A stretch of DNA of 41,908 bases from a virus. The notes beneath the pieces are model-generated. The model did not search any database. It worked only from the letters and a program-made list of their open reading frames with translations, and was not told the DNA's origin. The position numbers and the translations under genes were made by a program. The stretch spans positions 1 through 41,908 of IMG/VR virus record IMGVR_UViG_3300020122_000282, one strand, 5' to 3'. This document shows positions 29,596 to 37,839 of the stretch, one piece after another (position 1 is the stretch's first letter; each line of letters starts with the position of its first letter).

Positions 29596-31350
29596 TTAGG
29601 CAAAGACCATGGGAATATAGACCGCCGCAGGCGAATAAATGCGAATGCGTTGCGTCCCGGTATAAGTAAACTTCACGCGCCAATGATAGCCCATGCTCTG
29701 CTGGCCCACGGAGAGGAGCTTCTGTTGCCGCCCGCTGCTCGTAAACGTCTGCGTCATTTGCAAGACATCATCCACATAGAGCTGCACGGTAATCGGATCG
29801 CCCTTCGTGTCGGCATCGACGCGCACATAATGGAAGAGCTGCCGAATGTCTTTTGAGGGCCCAAAGAAATCCTTGGTTTCGCAATCCAGACTGATTGAGG
29901 CACCGCCATCTGAGCTGCCATTCTCCAGCACATAGGCATAGCCGTCCTGGCCTCCGCCCACCAATTGATTATTGATTTCCTCATAATACAGATCGCTCAT
30001 CGGATGGTCATAGAAATACCATTCCTTGCTATCCACGCTATACACCATCACCTTATCCGGGACCGTATTCGTCCCTGACGGATAGGCCAAATAATAGCGG
30101 TTCTTAAAGAAGGAGGCCCGCATGGTATTGGCCGCCGTCCAATTGATGGGGTCCAAGCCATTGACGGTCTCGCCCACGAAGAGCGGGAAAATCTTCTGGC
30201 TCATCGCCACATCGGGAGAGGAGAAATCCGTGCGCCAGATCCCATCGCGGGCCACAAAGACCACGCCGTGCTCCGTGGCGATTGCCGCTTGCCAGGCCGG
30301 TGTCCCTCTGCGGGACATGGCCTCTTCCGCCGCATAGCCGGAAATGGCATTCCCCAGAATCCGATATTTCGTTTTCCGTGAAAAGACGCCGAGCAAGCCA
30401 CCGAACGGCATGACTAGTTGGAGCGGATCGCTGGCATCGCCGATCGAGAGGAAATTGGCCGGGGGGACGCTTTCCGGATTGAATCGCTTGCTATACCAGA
30501 GATAGGTAGGATTCGCCGCGTCGCGCGTGAACCACATCGTCTCATTCCAGATGGCAATCGAGGAGGCAAAGGGCACCACGGAATTATCCGTCAAGGAGAA
30601 TTCGGCCCCGAGACTCGTATCGGCCTGGACGCTGGTGGCCGTCGTGGTGCCCATCGCCACATCCTGATCGAAGAGATAATCCGACCCGCCTGCGAGCGTG
30701 CGATAGAGCCGCGCATGCGTGACCTGGCTATCGGTCGAGGCCGTGAGACCGGTGACCGAGAGTTGATTATTCGTGAGCGTCACGCTGTTACTGGCGGGGC
30801 TGGGATTCGATTCTGCCGCCAACGCGCCGCCGCTGGTTTTCCGGACATAGGTAAAGCGTGCAGAATAGGACCCCGTGAGGACGCCGCTGCTGCCAATCGC
30901 CACAACCGGCGCCGCGGTCGGGGCTGCAATCGTCCAGGGCACGGTGCTCGTGCCGTTGTCCTTCACCATGAGCGCATCATCGGCGATGAAGGTCCAGAGC
31001 GTCGTATCGGCTTGCGGCATATAGGCGGCGAAGCTCGTATTAAAATTGGGCGAGAAGAGCACGTTTGATTGCCGGACAAAGTTCCGATAGAGATAGCGCC
31101 CCGCCACTTGATAGCGGACCCCATTGACCAATGTCTGTCGCCGAATCTGGAGGTCCGTCAAGGGACTGCCATTGATCGCCGTGCGACCCAGACGCAGCAC
31201 AATCGTGCCTGGCGTCAAGTTGAGATCGGCGTTGATCGATTTGGCGAGATCCGTTTGGCCGATGAGCACGCGCTCTTCGCGGAGATTGACCCCAAGCATG
31301 GGGCCCGCCGATTCTTGAATGGGGCTCGCTTCGCCAGTCGAGGTCGGCAT
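29596..31350 (-). CDS. Probable tail hub/nozzle or DNA-stabilisation protein
   Basis: I take ATG 31350 (584 residues), five bases past the upstream stop; the longer frame runs through the preceding gene. The protein is beta-rich with repeated W-x-x-x-x and Y/F-rich blades: an Fn3-like part at about 140-240 (F-T-Y-V-R-K-T-S-G), then I-A-I-W-N-E-T-M-W-F-T-R, L-W-Y-S-K-R-F-N-P-E and V-F-V-A-R-D-G-I-W-R. This resembles the beta-propeller-like tail nozzle/hub proteins of podoviruses (P22 gp10 or T7 gp12 type). The assignment is by pattern and gene order. Confidence 0.6.
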   Translation of the reverse strand: MPTSTGEASPIQESAGPMLGVNLREERVLIGQTDLAKSINADLNLTPGTIVLRLGRTAINGSPLTDLQIRRQTLVNGVRYQVAGRYLYRNFVRQSNVLFSPNFNTSFAAYMPQADTTLWTFIADDALMVKDNGTSTVPWTIAAPTAAPVVAIGSSGVLTGSYSARFTYVRKTSGGALAAESNPSPASNSVTLTNNQLSVTGLTASTDSQVTHARLYRTLAGGSDYLFDQDVAMGTTTATSVQADTSLGAEFSLTDNSVVPFASSIAIWNETMWFTRDAANPTYLWYSKRFNPESVPPANFLSIGDASDPLQLVMPFGGLLGVFSRKTKYRILGNAISGYAAEEAMSRRGTPAWQAAIATEHGVVFVARDGIWRTDFSSPDVAMSQKIFPLFVGETVNGLDPINWTAANTMRASFFKNRYYLAYPSGTNTVPDKVMVYSVDSKEWYFYDHPMSDLYYEEINNQLVGGGQDGYAYVLENGSSDGGASISLDCETKDFFGPSKDIRQLFHYVRVDADTKGDPITVQLYVDDVLQMTQTFTSSGRQQKLLSVGQQSMGYHWRVKFTYTGTQRIRIYSPAAVYIPMVFA

Positions 31351-31354
31351 TAGG

Positions 31355-32767
31355 TCACCAGATGCGCTCAAATTGTGGAGGCAATTGGACCAAAGGCACT
31401 CGGCGCATTTCCGTGACCCCCACTTCCTCGCGTACATAGATGCGATCCGCATAGGCCACATCCGCCAACTTCCTGAAGAACTTATGTCCGCGCACATAGC
31501 GCTCATGCCAATGGTAGGAAAGGTCCTGGCGATAGCCTTCCCCCTGGCGGCCATAGGCCTGCGAGAGCGTGTAATAGCGCAGATATTTCGAGAGTTGGGC
31601 TGGGAGCAAATCCGGCGCATCATTCACGCCCAAATCCGATTGATTGATCGCCGTGAAAGTCACGAAGAAATTGCCGTCGGAACTGCCCCAATCGCGGATG
31701 GTGCCAGTGACGAGATAGACCCCTGAGCCGCGCATGACGGGGAGATATTGCCGATCGGGGCTGCTGATCTGGCGTGGCATCCCCACGGCGAACGCCAGGC
31801 CATCGGCTCCAAGCGTCGTATTGCTCCCCACTGCCACCGTGAGTTGTGATTCCCATTGATAGCAGCCGATAGTTCCGCCGACGCGCATGACCGTGATCAG
31901 ATTGAGTGTGTCGGCCTCCCAATCCTGGAGGCAAAAGCTCATAGCCGCATCCGTCGCTTGGTAGAAGGTAATGCGGGCACCCATGCCAATGCTCGCTTCC
32001 GCCTTGGGGCGCACGGTGTTCAACACTTGCGCATCGGCAGACGTGGTATAGCCGATCGTATTGACCGCGCTCACCAGCGAGAGGTCCTGGGTATAGGTGC
32101 GCACGCCGGACCAATTCCGAGGCATCCCACGCTGCTCATAATACTGCGGATAGATCAATTGATAGGCCTGGGTATAGTCCGTCTGAATGCGGTAGATTTC
32201 GATGGTCTGGACGCGCCCGAAGCCCGCCGTCCACCAATAGGGCTGGCCCACGAACGACGGCCAATGGATATGCACTTGATCGAGTTCGAGCGTGCTGATC
32301 GGGAGCATGATGGTATTATTGAAGCGCACGCGCGAGGGATTATTTTGATTCGCGGGAAAGACCAGATCATAATTCCGGTCCACATCGCCGCCGGCGATAA
32401 AGCGTTCCCACTGCTGCGTAATGCCCATGCTCTGCCCACTCGTCGTGATGGCATCAGTAAGCAATTCGCCCACATGCTCCGCCTGCTGCGCCTCCCAGCG
32501 CGTGGTACAGCGCCAGCGGCCGGTCCTGGCCCCGAGCATGCACATCCAGCCGCCGTCCTGCACATGGGTAAACTCCCATTCATAACAATAGGTATAGGTA
32601 TTGCGCGGGGGCACGTCGAAGCAGGCATGATCCTTGATCGCCCCGCTCGTCTGCAGAAAGCGCCGATAGCCGTCATTGTAGAGGCGTAAGAGTTCTGCCT
32701 GCGGCCAGATGGCCCCGTTATCGTGCAGTCGGTCCTGAATCTTCGTCAAATCGTCTTGGACGGTCAT
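31355..32767 (-). CDS. Large tail/connector structural protein (470 aa)
   Basis: ATGA-coupled to the small gene before it. A short helical N-terminus with L-L-R-L-Y-N-D-G-Y-R-R-F is followed by a long beta-rich region with many Trp and Tyr. The C-terminus is helical and basic (Y-H-W-H-E-R-Y-V-R-G-H-K-F-F). Its place between the adaptor-like and hub-like genes points to a tail or collar component. I do not recognise a named family. Confidence 0.6.
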   Translation of the reverse strand: MTVQDDLTKIQDRLHDNGAIWPQAELLRLYNDGYRRFLQTSGAIKDHACFDVPPRNTYTYCYEWEFTHVQDGGWMCMLGARTGRWRCTTRWEAQQAEHVGELLTDAITTSGQSMGITQQWERFIAGGDVDRNYDLVFPANQNNPSRVRFNNTIMLPISTLELDQVHIHWPSFVGQPYWWTAGFGRVQTIEIYRIQTDYTQAYQLIYPQYYEQRGMPRNWSGVRTYTQDLSLVSAVNTIGYTTSADAQVLNTVRPKAEASIGMGARITFYQATDAAMSFCLQDWEADTLNLITVMRVGGTIGCYQWESQLTVAVGSNTTLGADGLAFAVGMPRQISSPDRQYLPVMRGSGVYLVTGTIRDWGSSDGNFFVTFTAINQSDLGVNDAPDLLPAQLSKYLRYYTLSQAYGRQGEGYRQDLSYHWHERYVRGHKFFRKLADVAYADRIYVREEVGVTEMRRVPLVQLPPQFERIW

Positions 32768-32913
32768 GACAATTTCCCCTGCACTTCACGAAAGTCATGG
32801 AGCAGAAACTTCACCACCTCAGGCAGAAAGAAGACGGCGGGCGAGCCCGACTGTTGTTCCATGGCCTGACAAATCTCCCAGGCATAGGGCAACAAATGTT
32901 TGTCTGTGCTCAT
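32764..32913 (-). CDS. Small helical protein (49 aa)
   Basis: ATGA overlaps on both sides. The peptide has a helix Y-A-W-E-I-C-Q-A-M-E and a second hydrophobic helix P-E-V-V-K-F-L-L-H-D-F. It fills the only gap between two structural genes, which supports expression. Confidence 0.55.
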   Translation of the reverse strand: MSTDKHLLPYAWEICQAMEQQSGSPAVFFLPEVVKFLLHDFREVQGKLS

Positions 32914-33587
32914 CGGTAGCTAATATCCAATCCAGAGAGAAAGGGGACCCCAGGCTCACCCACGGCTTGCCAGGTGCGGCCATCTTCGGCATCCATCCCG
33001 GTGGTTGCGCGGCTCTTGCCGACCCGTTCCAGAAACTTGCTAAAGAGCACGGTCGCGCGGCTCACGTCCCAGCGCTTCATCAGGCCGTCATAGACACCGT
33101 AGAGGACCAAGGCGTCATGATCGGAAACGGTATATTCCGGCGAATCATTGTCGTCCATCAAGGCTTGTGGCCAGGCCAAATAATCCACGCGCAAGATCCC
33201 GCCCCCTTGAATACTATGGGGGAACAAGGCGAAGGTCTGCCAATCGATGGGCACCCACCAGCTGGGTGTCCCGGTGACCGTCTCCCAGAGCAAATGATAG
33301 GCATCGAGCTGCACGGGGGACACGGCCCGCAGGCGGATGCGTGCATCGGGCAAGGAGAGGCGGTAAGGCGTCATGCAATCGGCGGCGATCCCGCGCAGAT
33401 GATAATAGCTCGTCCCGGGCCGCACCGTGACTGTGACGGAGCGCTTAATGATGCGCGATTCTTCTGCCAGGACTTCCTGGGCCTCCTGAATCACATCGTC
33501 GATCTGCGTCGTACTCCAGAACTGCGGCGCCGTCGTCGAGTCATTCAGTTTTTCCAGGATGCGCGTTTGCATATCCAAGCGGGTCAT
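32910..33587 (-). CDS. Head-tail adaptor-like protein
   Basis: A protein of 225 residues overlapping DUF192 by 47 bases. The N-terminal helices (I-L-E-K-L-N-D-S then W-S-T-T-Q-I-D-D-V-I-Q-E-A-Q-E-V-L-A-E-E) match the usual start of podovirus adaptor proteins that sit under the portal. They are followed by a beta domain with Y-Y-H-L and W-W-V-P and C-terminal helices. Gene order (capsid, adaptor, tail) supports it. Confidence 0.6.
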   Translation of the reverse strand: MTRLDMQTRILEKLNDSTTAPQFWSTTQIDDVIQEAQEVLAEESRIIKRSVTVTVRPGTSYYHLRGIAADCMTPYRLSLPDARIRLRAVSPVQLDAYHLLWETVTGTPSWWVPIDWQTFALFPHSIQGGGILRVDYLAWPQALMDDNDSPEYTVSDHDALVLYGVYDGLMKRWDVSRATVLFSKFLERVGKSRATTGMDAEDGRTWQAVGEPGVPFLSGLDISYR

Positions 33588-33936
33588 CTTGCGGCTCCAG
33601 ATTGATGATCTCTCCGACTTTCCATGGCATCGGACGGATCGTCTCCAGTAAATAGCGGGCAGGTGCGAGCGGGGTATAGAGGACCAAACTGCCTGCAGGC
33701 AGATAGGTCATCGCAACAACTTTACCCTGCTCGTCGAGCCAATAGGCATCCAGCGCCGCATGCGTCTGATCTGCCGTCACGGCCCAGCATTGCGTTTCAT
33801 CGAAGATGAAGAGCATCCCATCGAAGACATTGAAATATTCCGATCGTTCCGGAATACCTGCGAGCCCTTTCTGCCATTCAGCCTCGGTGGTCGCCACGTC
33901 CACCAGTAACCCGCATTGGAGTTTGCGCCGTTCCAT
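33541..33936 (-). CDS. DUF192-family protein
   Basis: A protein of 131 residues. The family pattern is plain: G-L-A-G-I-P-E-R, then F-D-G-M-L-F-I-F-D-E, W-A-V-T with T-H-A-A-L-D-A-Y-W-L-D, and a late Y-L-L-E-T-I followed by a K-V-G-E-I motif. The usual cellular DUF192 proteins are exported, but this one has no signal peptide. Function of the family is unknown. It sits between a small structural-looking gene and the adaptor gene. Confidence 0.75.
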   Translation of the reverse strand: MERRKLQCGLLVDVATTEAEWQKGLAGIPERSEYFNVFDGMLFIFDETQCWAVTADQTHAALDAYWLDEQGKVVAMTYLPAGSLVLYTPLAPARYLLETIRPMPWKVGEIINLEPQDDPLGYANAHPGKTE

Positions 33937-34232
33937 CAGAGCGGCCCAATAAAATGCAACGCCCGTTGATCCACATCGGTGGCTTGCGGGGCCGGAATCG
34001 GCCCGCTCACCATTTCAATGCGGAAGCGCGGGAGATTGTCGAACGGATCGCCCAGCGGATGATCAAATGGCATCGGGAGCACAAAGGTTCCGGTGCTGTC
34101 CGTGTTATCGCTTAAACGCACCGTGCAAAAGGAGGCGTAGACATAGAGCGGTTCGCCCATCAAATCCTTCCCCGCCGGCGTGAGATAGAGCGTAAATTCC
34201 GCATTGCTGCTGGAATAATCGGTATAGTTCAT
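33936..34232 (-). CDS. Small beta-rich late protein (98 aa)
   Basis: ATGA-coupled to the glycosyltransferase upstream. The sequence is acidic with strands (F-T-L-Y-L-T-P and L-Y-V-Y-A-S-F) and several prolines near the end; no cysteine pair or membrane segment apart from one Cys. Probably a small structural or accessory protein. Its start shares bases with the GT9-like gene's stop. Confidence 0.55.
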   Translation of the reverse strand: MNYTDYSSSNAEFTLYLTPAGKDLMGEPLYVYASFCTVRLSDNTDSTGTFVLPMPFDHPLGDPFDNLPRFRIEMVSGPIPAPQATDVDQRALHFIGPL

Positions 34233-35101
34233 GAGGGTTCTCCTTCTTGCACGGGTTGGGGATGCGTCACATGTTTCACCGCCTCCTGCCAGGCCTCCGG
34301 TTCGAGCCAGCAGGCGGGCGTATCGATCACCTTGCAGCGGTAGAGGCCGTCCTGCCAGGTCTGGAGGCAGACCGCAGGCGTTTCGCTATGCCGCGCCAAA
34401 TGCCAGGGGAGCGAATGCGCCCCGATAAAGCCGGTGGATTCGGCAATCAGACGCGCCAATGTCGGGACCGTCGTACAGCCGCGCAGATCGATCAAATGAT
34501 CGGGATAATGCCCCTGCCAGACGGCGACTGGATTGAGGAAATCCGTGGCAGTACTGCGGCCAACCAGTATGACCGTGCCATATTCCAAGAGCCCATCGAT
34601 GACCTTGACCCAGGTTTTCACGTCCGCCGAGGCCAGCGTTTCCACTTCCGGTGCCACGACAAAGACTTTCGGCATGAGTTGGGGCACGCCATTGATCGCC
34701 ACTTTAATTGTATAGTGCCAGCGCCGATGATTCACGAGACTGGGTAAGGCAAGGGCATCTTCGGTGCGCAATTCGGTGATCCCGCAGAGCCGCATATAGA
34801 TATGCGTCCAGGAGGGCTCCGGCATCGTCTTCATGCAGGGTTGGAGACTCAAGTTATAGCCCTCGCCAGGCCGGTAATAGTCCCAACCCGTCATAATCCC
34901 ATTGACCGTCTCATAGGCGCGAGTATCATCGAGTTCCACGCCGCCGATATAGGGTTGCTCCCAGAGGAGGGGGACCATCTGCCAACAGAGCCCGCTCGTC
35001 GTGAGATGGATGCGATCGCCTTTGAGACGTGCCAGCGCGCGCATGACTGGGAGCGCGTAGAGGAGATCGCCCATTTTGCCGCCATGGTGACATTTAATCA
35101 T
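34229..35101 (-). CDS. GT9-like glycosyltransferase
   Basis: A protein of 290 residues. The N-terminus H-H-G-G-K-M-G-D-L-L-Y-A-L-P-V-M-R-A-L matches the heptosyltransferase (GT9) opening, where a Gly-Asp pair binds substrate. The second half has a V-I-L-V-G strand and, later, F-I-G-A-H-S-L-P-W-H-L-A and T-P-A-V-C-L, the typical donor-binding end of the GT-B fold. It could transfer a sugar from a nucleotide donor to phage or host surface material. Three related modifying enzymes lie just upstream. Confidence 0.7.
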   Translation of the reverse strand: MIKCHHGGKMGDLLYALPVMRALARLKGDRIHLTTSGLCWQMVPLLWEQPYIGGVELDDTRAYETVNGIMTGWDYYRPGEGYNLSLQPCMKTMPEPSWTHIYMRLCGITELRTEDALALPSLVNHRRWHYTIKVAINGVPQLMPKVFVVAPEVETLASADVKTWVKVIDGLLEYGTVILVGRSTATDFLNPVAVWQGHYPDHLIDLRGCTTVPTLARLIAESTGFIGAHSLPWHLARHSETPAVCLQTWQDGLYRCKVIDTPACWLEPEAWQEAVKHVTHPQPVQEGEPS

Positions 35102-35351
35102 TGTAATAGACGATCAGCCTCCCGCTGGATAACGTCACCGAATAGCCTTGTAAGGCATCAATGCCCCAATGCGGCGTAAACGAGAGATAATAGCTGGCCG
35201 TGGGCGCCGTCGCGGCCCAGATGATATTGGAGGTGTTCGCGTCGAGGATGAGCACGGTATCGCCAATCGACCCCGTCCCCGTCCAGACCATGGCCGCAAT
35301 CGTGGTTCGATCCGTCGGCATCGCATTCGCCGTATAATCGACCGCTTTCAT
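35094..35351 (-). CDS. Small late protein (85 aa)
   Basis: GAGAGGAG lies before ATG 35351. The sequence is beta-rich and Thr/Ala/Ser-rich (S-N-I-I-W-A-A-T-A-P-T) and overlaps the GT9-like gene by eight bases. It looks like a small virion protein that could be a substrate of the modifying enzymes around it. That link is only positional. Confidence 0.55.
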   Translation of the reverse strand: MKAVDYTANAMPTDRTTIAAMVWTGTGSIGDTVLILDANTSNIIWAATAPTASYYLSFTPHWGIDALQGYSVTLSSGRLIVYYND

Positions 35352-35364
35352 CGGGTCGCTCCTC

Positions 35365-36105
35365 TCATCGCAGATCCGCCAGGACCATGGTGGTCACGCC
35401 GCCCGGTTCATTGGCCCCATGGGGCTGGCCGTCGAAATCATGTTGGTACATGACATACCGGGAGGGGACGCTCGCGGCGTTATTGCGTGCCCGATAGGCC
35501 CGCGCCGTCTCTGCATCTTTAATGGCAAAGAGAAAGGCGTGCAATTCGTTCAAGGCATCATTCAAATGATTGATCCAGGGCAAGAGCCATTTGCGCCCAA
35601 GCCGCCAGCGGAGAATTGGCGCGAACTTCCCATCGACGCGCTGATCCACCGTCTCAATGCCAAAGAGCACCGTCCGTTCCGCATGCTGCGGGTTGCGAAT
35701 CGTCTCCGCATATCCTGGTTGCAAATAGGCAAAGGATTCCGGGAACCACGGGCGGATATGCTCCACATCCCACCAGGCCGCACGATGATGCCCATGCGGG
35801 AGCCGCAGCATGAGCGAGGCATTGGGATGGAGCACCCGCCAGGCTTCGTCAAAGAAGGTTTGGAAATCGTGCAAATGCTCCAGCATGTGCGAGGCATAGA
35901 TTTCATGCACGCTATTGTCCGGGAACGGCCAGGGCTTCTGCTCGACGTTGAACACGCATTCCGCAAATTCCGTATCGATGTAGTCGCAGTTGAGCCAGCC
36001 CTCATGATGGGTCAACCCGCAGCCCAAATGCAGCCGCAGGGGTACGCCGTCAGCGGGCAACGACGGGGTCGTTTTGCTGACCAATGATAAAGCCGGTTTT
36101 CCCAA
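35365..36105 (-). CDS. Class I SAM methyltransferase (Methyltransf_11-like)
   Basis: A protein of 246 residues; the leftmost start is TTG 36105, which overlaps the upstream gene by 56 bases, and TTG 36060 or another is possible. Motif I is L-H-L-G-C-G at 25-30, then W-L-N-C-D-Y-I-D, the D-N-S-V-H-E-I-Y-A-S-H-M-L-E-H-L stretch near 63-78, and W-R-V-L-H-P-N. This is the pattern of small-molecule or sugar methyltransferases. The C-terminal extension is basic and aromatic. It is probably part of the sugar-modification cassette. Confidence 0.78.
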   Translation of the reverse strand: MGKPALSLVSKTTPSLPADGVPLRLHLGCGLTHHEGWLNCDYIDTEFAECVFNVEQKPWPFPDNSVHEIYASHMLEHLHDFQTFFDEAWRVLHPNASLMLRLPHGHHRAAWWDVEHIRPWFPESFAYLQPGYAETIRNPQHAERTVLFGIETVDQRVDGKFAPILRWRLGRKWLLPWINHLNDALNELHAFLFAIKDAETARAYRARNNAASVPSRYVMYQHDFDGQPHGANEPGGVTTMVLADLR

Positions 36106-36763
36106 AGGAGGGGTCCTCCGTCATGCGCTTTTTATAATCTTCCGGTCCCACGACCGTATAATCGATCTGCCAGCACATCGTCTTGGGGTCCGCCCAGACT
36201 TCAATCCCAGCCTGCTTCACGTTCGTATAGAAATACATATCGCTGCCATAGGTGTATTCCTTGAGATCGAAGTACGGCTGCTTGATCTTGCCAAAGACTT
36301 CGCGTTTGATCAGCACACACCCCAGGCCCGCGCAATCGATCGGAAAGGGCTTATCCAAGGGGAAGAGACTGACCGGCGTATGCGGATAGGGATTATCTGC
36401 GGGGCAAATCGTCTTTTTATACAGACAGGCTTGCCCATTGCCGTTCCGCAGGAAATACACCCCGGAGACCACGGGTTTATCCACGGCCAGGAGATTGAGA
36501 ATCGCCTCTTTCGGGAGGATCATATCCATCTCCGTCAAAAAGAGATGCGTGGCGTCCTCGATACCGATGAAATCCTTGACCAAGGTATTCTCGGCCGAAT
36601 GCGTATAAAGTCTATCCGTGACGCCTGCCCCGGCGATTTGCCCAATGACCTGCGTCTCCATCTGGCGCGAGGTCCAGGCCACCATGGCGAGCCAACTGGA
36701 GACCGCTGGCGCCCAGATCGGCCCATAGGCCGTACAGCCAAAGGCGACTTTCGCAGGCGGCAT
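36050..36763 (-). CDS. Glycosyltransferase, GT-A-like
   Basis: A protein of 237 residues coupled by TGATG. An N-terminal strand and helix (V-A-F-G-C-T-A-Y-G) leads to T-H-L-F-L-T-E-M-D-M-I-L-P, a DxD-like nucleotide-sugar motif near residue 80, then P-V-V-S-G-V-Y-F-L-R and G-S-D-M-Y-F-Y near 190, all typical of the GT-A fold of glycosyltransferases. It may decorate virion proteins, phage DNA or host glycans. Confidence 0.7.
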   Translation of the reverse strand: MPPAKVAFGCTAYGPIWAPAVSSWLAMVAWTSRQMETQVIGQIAGAGVTDRLYTHSAENTLVKDFIGIEDATHLFLTEMDMILPKEAILNLLAVDKPVVSGVYFLRNGNGQACLYKKTICPADNPYPHTPVSLFPLDKPFPIDCAGLGCVLIKREVFGKIKQPYFDLKEYTYGSDMYFYTNVKQAGIEVWADPKTMCWQIDYTVVGPEDYKKRMTEDPSFGKTGFIIGQQNDPVVAR

Positions 36764-36939
36764 CAGTAGCGTCCTTTCGCGCCGGTATCCTTCCAGACCA
36801 TCATGGATTTGAGCTTTTTGCCGGTTCCAAACTTCCCGCCTCCCGCAGCAAGTTTGCCCTTTACGATGGTTTTCACTTTTCCCTGTCCATGCTCTCCAGT
36901 ATTGACCGACGCATATTCACTCGGCGGAATCTTCGCCAT
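36763..36939 (-). CDS. Small basic protein (58 aa)
   Basis: ATG 36939 has AGGAGG upstream; the longer frame to 36981 is not needed. The product is Lys/Gly-rich (K-V-K-T-I-V-K-G-K-L-A-A-G-G-G-K). It could bind DNA or sit in the capsid. Its stop overlaps the glycosyltransferase start. Confidence 0.55.
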   Translation of the reverse strand: MAKIPPSEYASVNTGEHGQGKVKTIVKGKLAAGGGKFGTGKKLKSMMVWKDTGAKGRY

Positions 36940-36949
36940 CTCTCTCCTC

Positions 36950-37600
36950 CTATAACTTCGTGAGCCACCACATCGGACCAATCACCTGTGCCGCCTCGCC
37001 AAATCGCTCGTGCACTGCCTGCCCCACGCCGGGAAACTGCTCGCCATAATCATCGCCCAGCAAGATCCCGCCCAGTCGCACCTTGGGCCACCAGGCGTCA
37101 ATGTCATCGCGCACCGAGTTCAGATCGTGCGAGGCGTCGAGAATCACAAAGTCCTGGGAGCGGTCCTGCACCCAGAGCGCGCCATGCAGCGAGGAGGTGC
37201 GGAAGATCTTGACCTTGTTCGGATGCAGCGCGGCCCAGGTACGCACGAGGAGAAAGGATTGCTCCATCTCCTCCTGGCTATAGCCAGGCCCAAAGGTCTC
37301 GAAGGCCTCACCGGTGCAAAAGCGCCGAATCACCCATTCGTCCACCAACGTCAAGTGCTTGACGCCGCAGAGTTCAATCAGGGCCCGTGACAGCGAGGCT
37401 TGCCAGACGCCCACTTCCACGCCAGTCTGATGCGGGATGAGCCGAATCAACGCGGGCGCGAGGTCGTGCCAGCCCACACATTGCCCCTCAAACTGCTGCA
37501 GGAGCTGCGCTCTTAGCGATAACTCCACGGGATGAGCAGGAGGCCCATCTTGTCCCGAAAGCGCAGCGGCGCCGGGCTGACCTTCTTCGAGAGTCCGCAT
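36950..37600 (-). CDS. Class I SAM methyltransferase (Methyltransf_24-like)
   Basis: A protein of 216 residues from ATG 37600, with AAGGAGG upstream. It overlaps the preceding gene by 88 bases in another frame. Motif I is G-V-E-V-G-V-W-Q-A-S-L-S near 60-71, an acidic L-V-D-E-W follows near 85-89, then D-F-V-I-L-D-A-S-H-D and G-G-I-L-L-G-D-D-Y, the pattern of the family that methylates sugars or small molecules. It is the first enzyme of the modification cassette. Confidence 0.75.
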   Translation of the reverse strand: MRTLEEGQPGAAALSGQDGPPAHPVELSLRAQLLQQFEGQCVGWHDLAPALIRLIPHQTGVEVGVWQASLSRALIELCGVKHLTLVDEWVIRRFCTGEAFETFGPGYSQEEMEQSFLLVRTWAALHPNKVKIFRTSSLHGALWVQDRSQDFVILDASHDLNSVRDDIDAWWPKVRLGGILLGDDYGEQFPGVGQAVHERFGEAAQVIGPMWWLTKL

Positions 37601-37791
37601 AGGCACCCTCCTTTATCAATGGCCTTCTGGGTCACAATCCCATGACAGCCGTGACAGCGGTAGTAGCGATACTGATGCGGTTCACCTTGGCCATGCCAAT
37701 GCGTGAGCCAGCGCTGAATCTGGTTCTCAAACCAATTGGTGGGGCGCGTCTCGACGTTCGTCCCCCCTGCGGTTCCGCGTGCTGCCAGCAT
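37513..37791 (-). CDS. Zinc-ribbon protein (92 aa)
   Basis: GGAGG lies before ATG 37791. It is basic at the N-terminus; residues about 45-70 hold Y-R-C-H-G-C-H and C-L-C-G, enough for a zinc site. The C-terminus is hydrophobic. It shares 88 bases with the methyltransferase in a different frame, one of the longest overlaps in this genome. Function unknown. Confidence 0.6.
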   Translation of the reverse strand: MLAARGTAGGTNVETRPTNWFENQIQRWLTHWHGQGEPHQYRYYRCHGCHGIVTQKAIDKGGCLCGLSKKVSPAPLRFRDKMGLLLIPWSYR

Positions 37792-37807
37792 AGAGCCTCC
37801 AATAGGG

Positions 37808-37831
37808 GCCGGGTGATGAGGCTCACCCGGC
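37808..37831 (-). promoter_or_regulatory. Perfect 9-bp hairpin between capsid-accessory and zinc-ribbon genes
   Basis: GCCGGGTGA (37,808-37,816) pairs with TCACCCGGC (37,823-37,831) over a six-base loop. No U-run follows on the minus transcript, so it is unlikely to be a rho-independent terminator. It could be a processing or stability element after the capsid genes. Confidence 0.6.
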
Positions 37832-37839
37832 GAAAGCCG

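Noticed and set aside
37808-37831. Second intrinsic terminator after the decoration gene
   Set aside because: The stem is perfect but no U-run follows on the transcribed strand.
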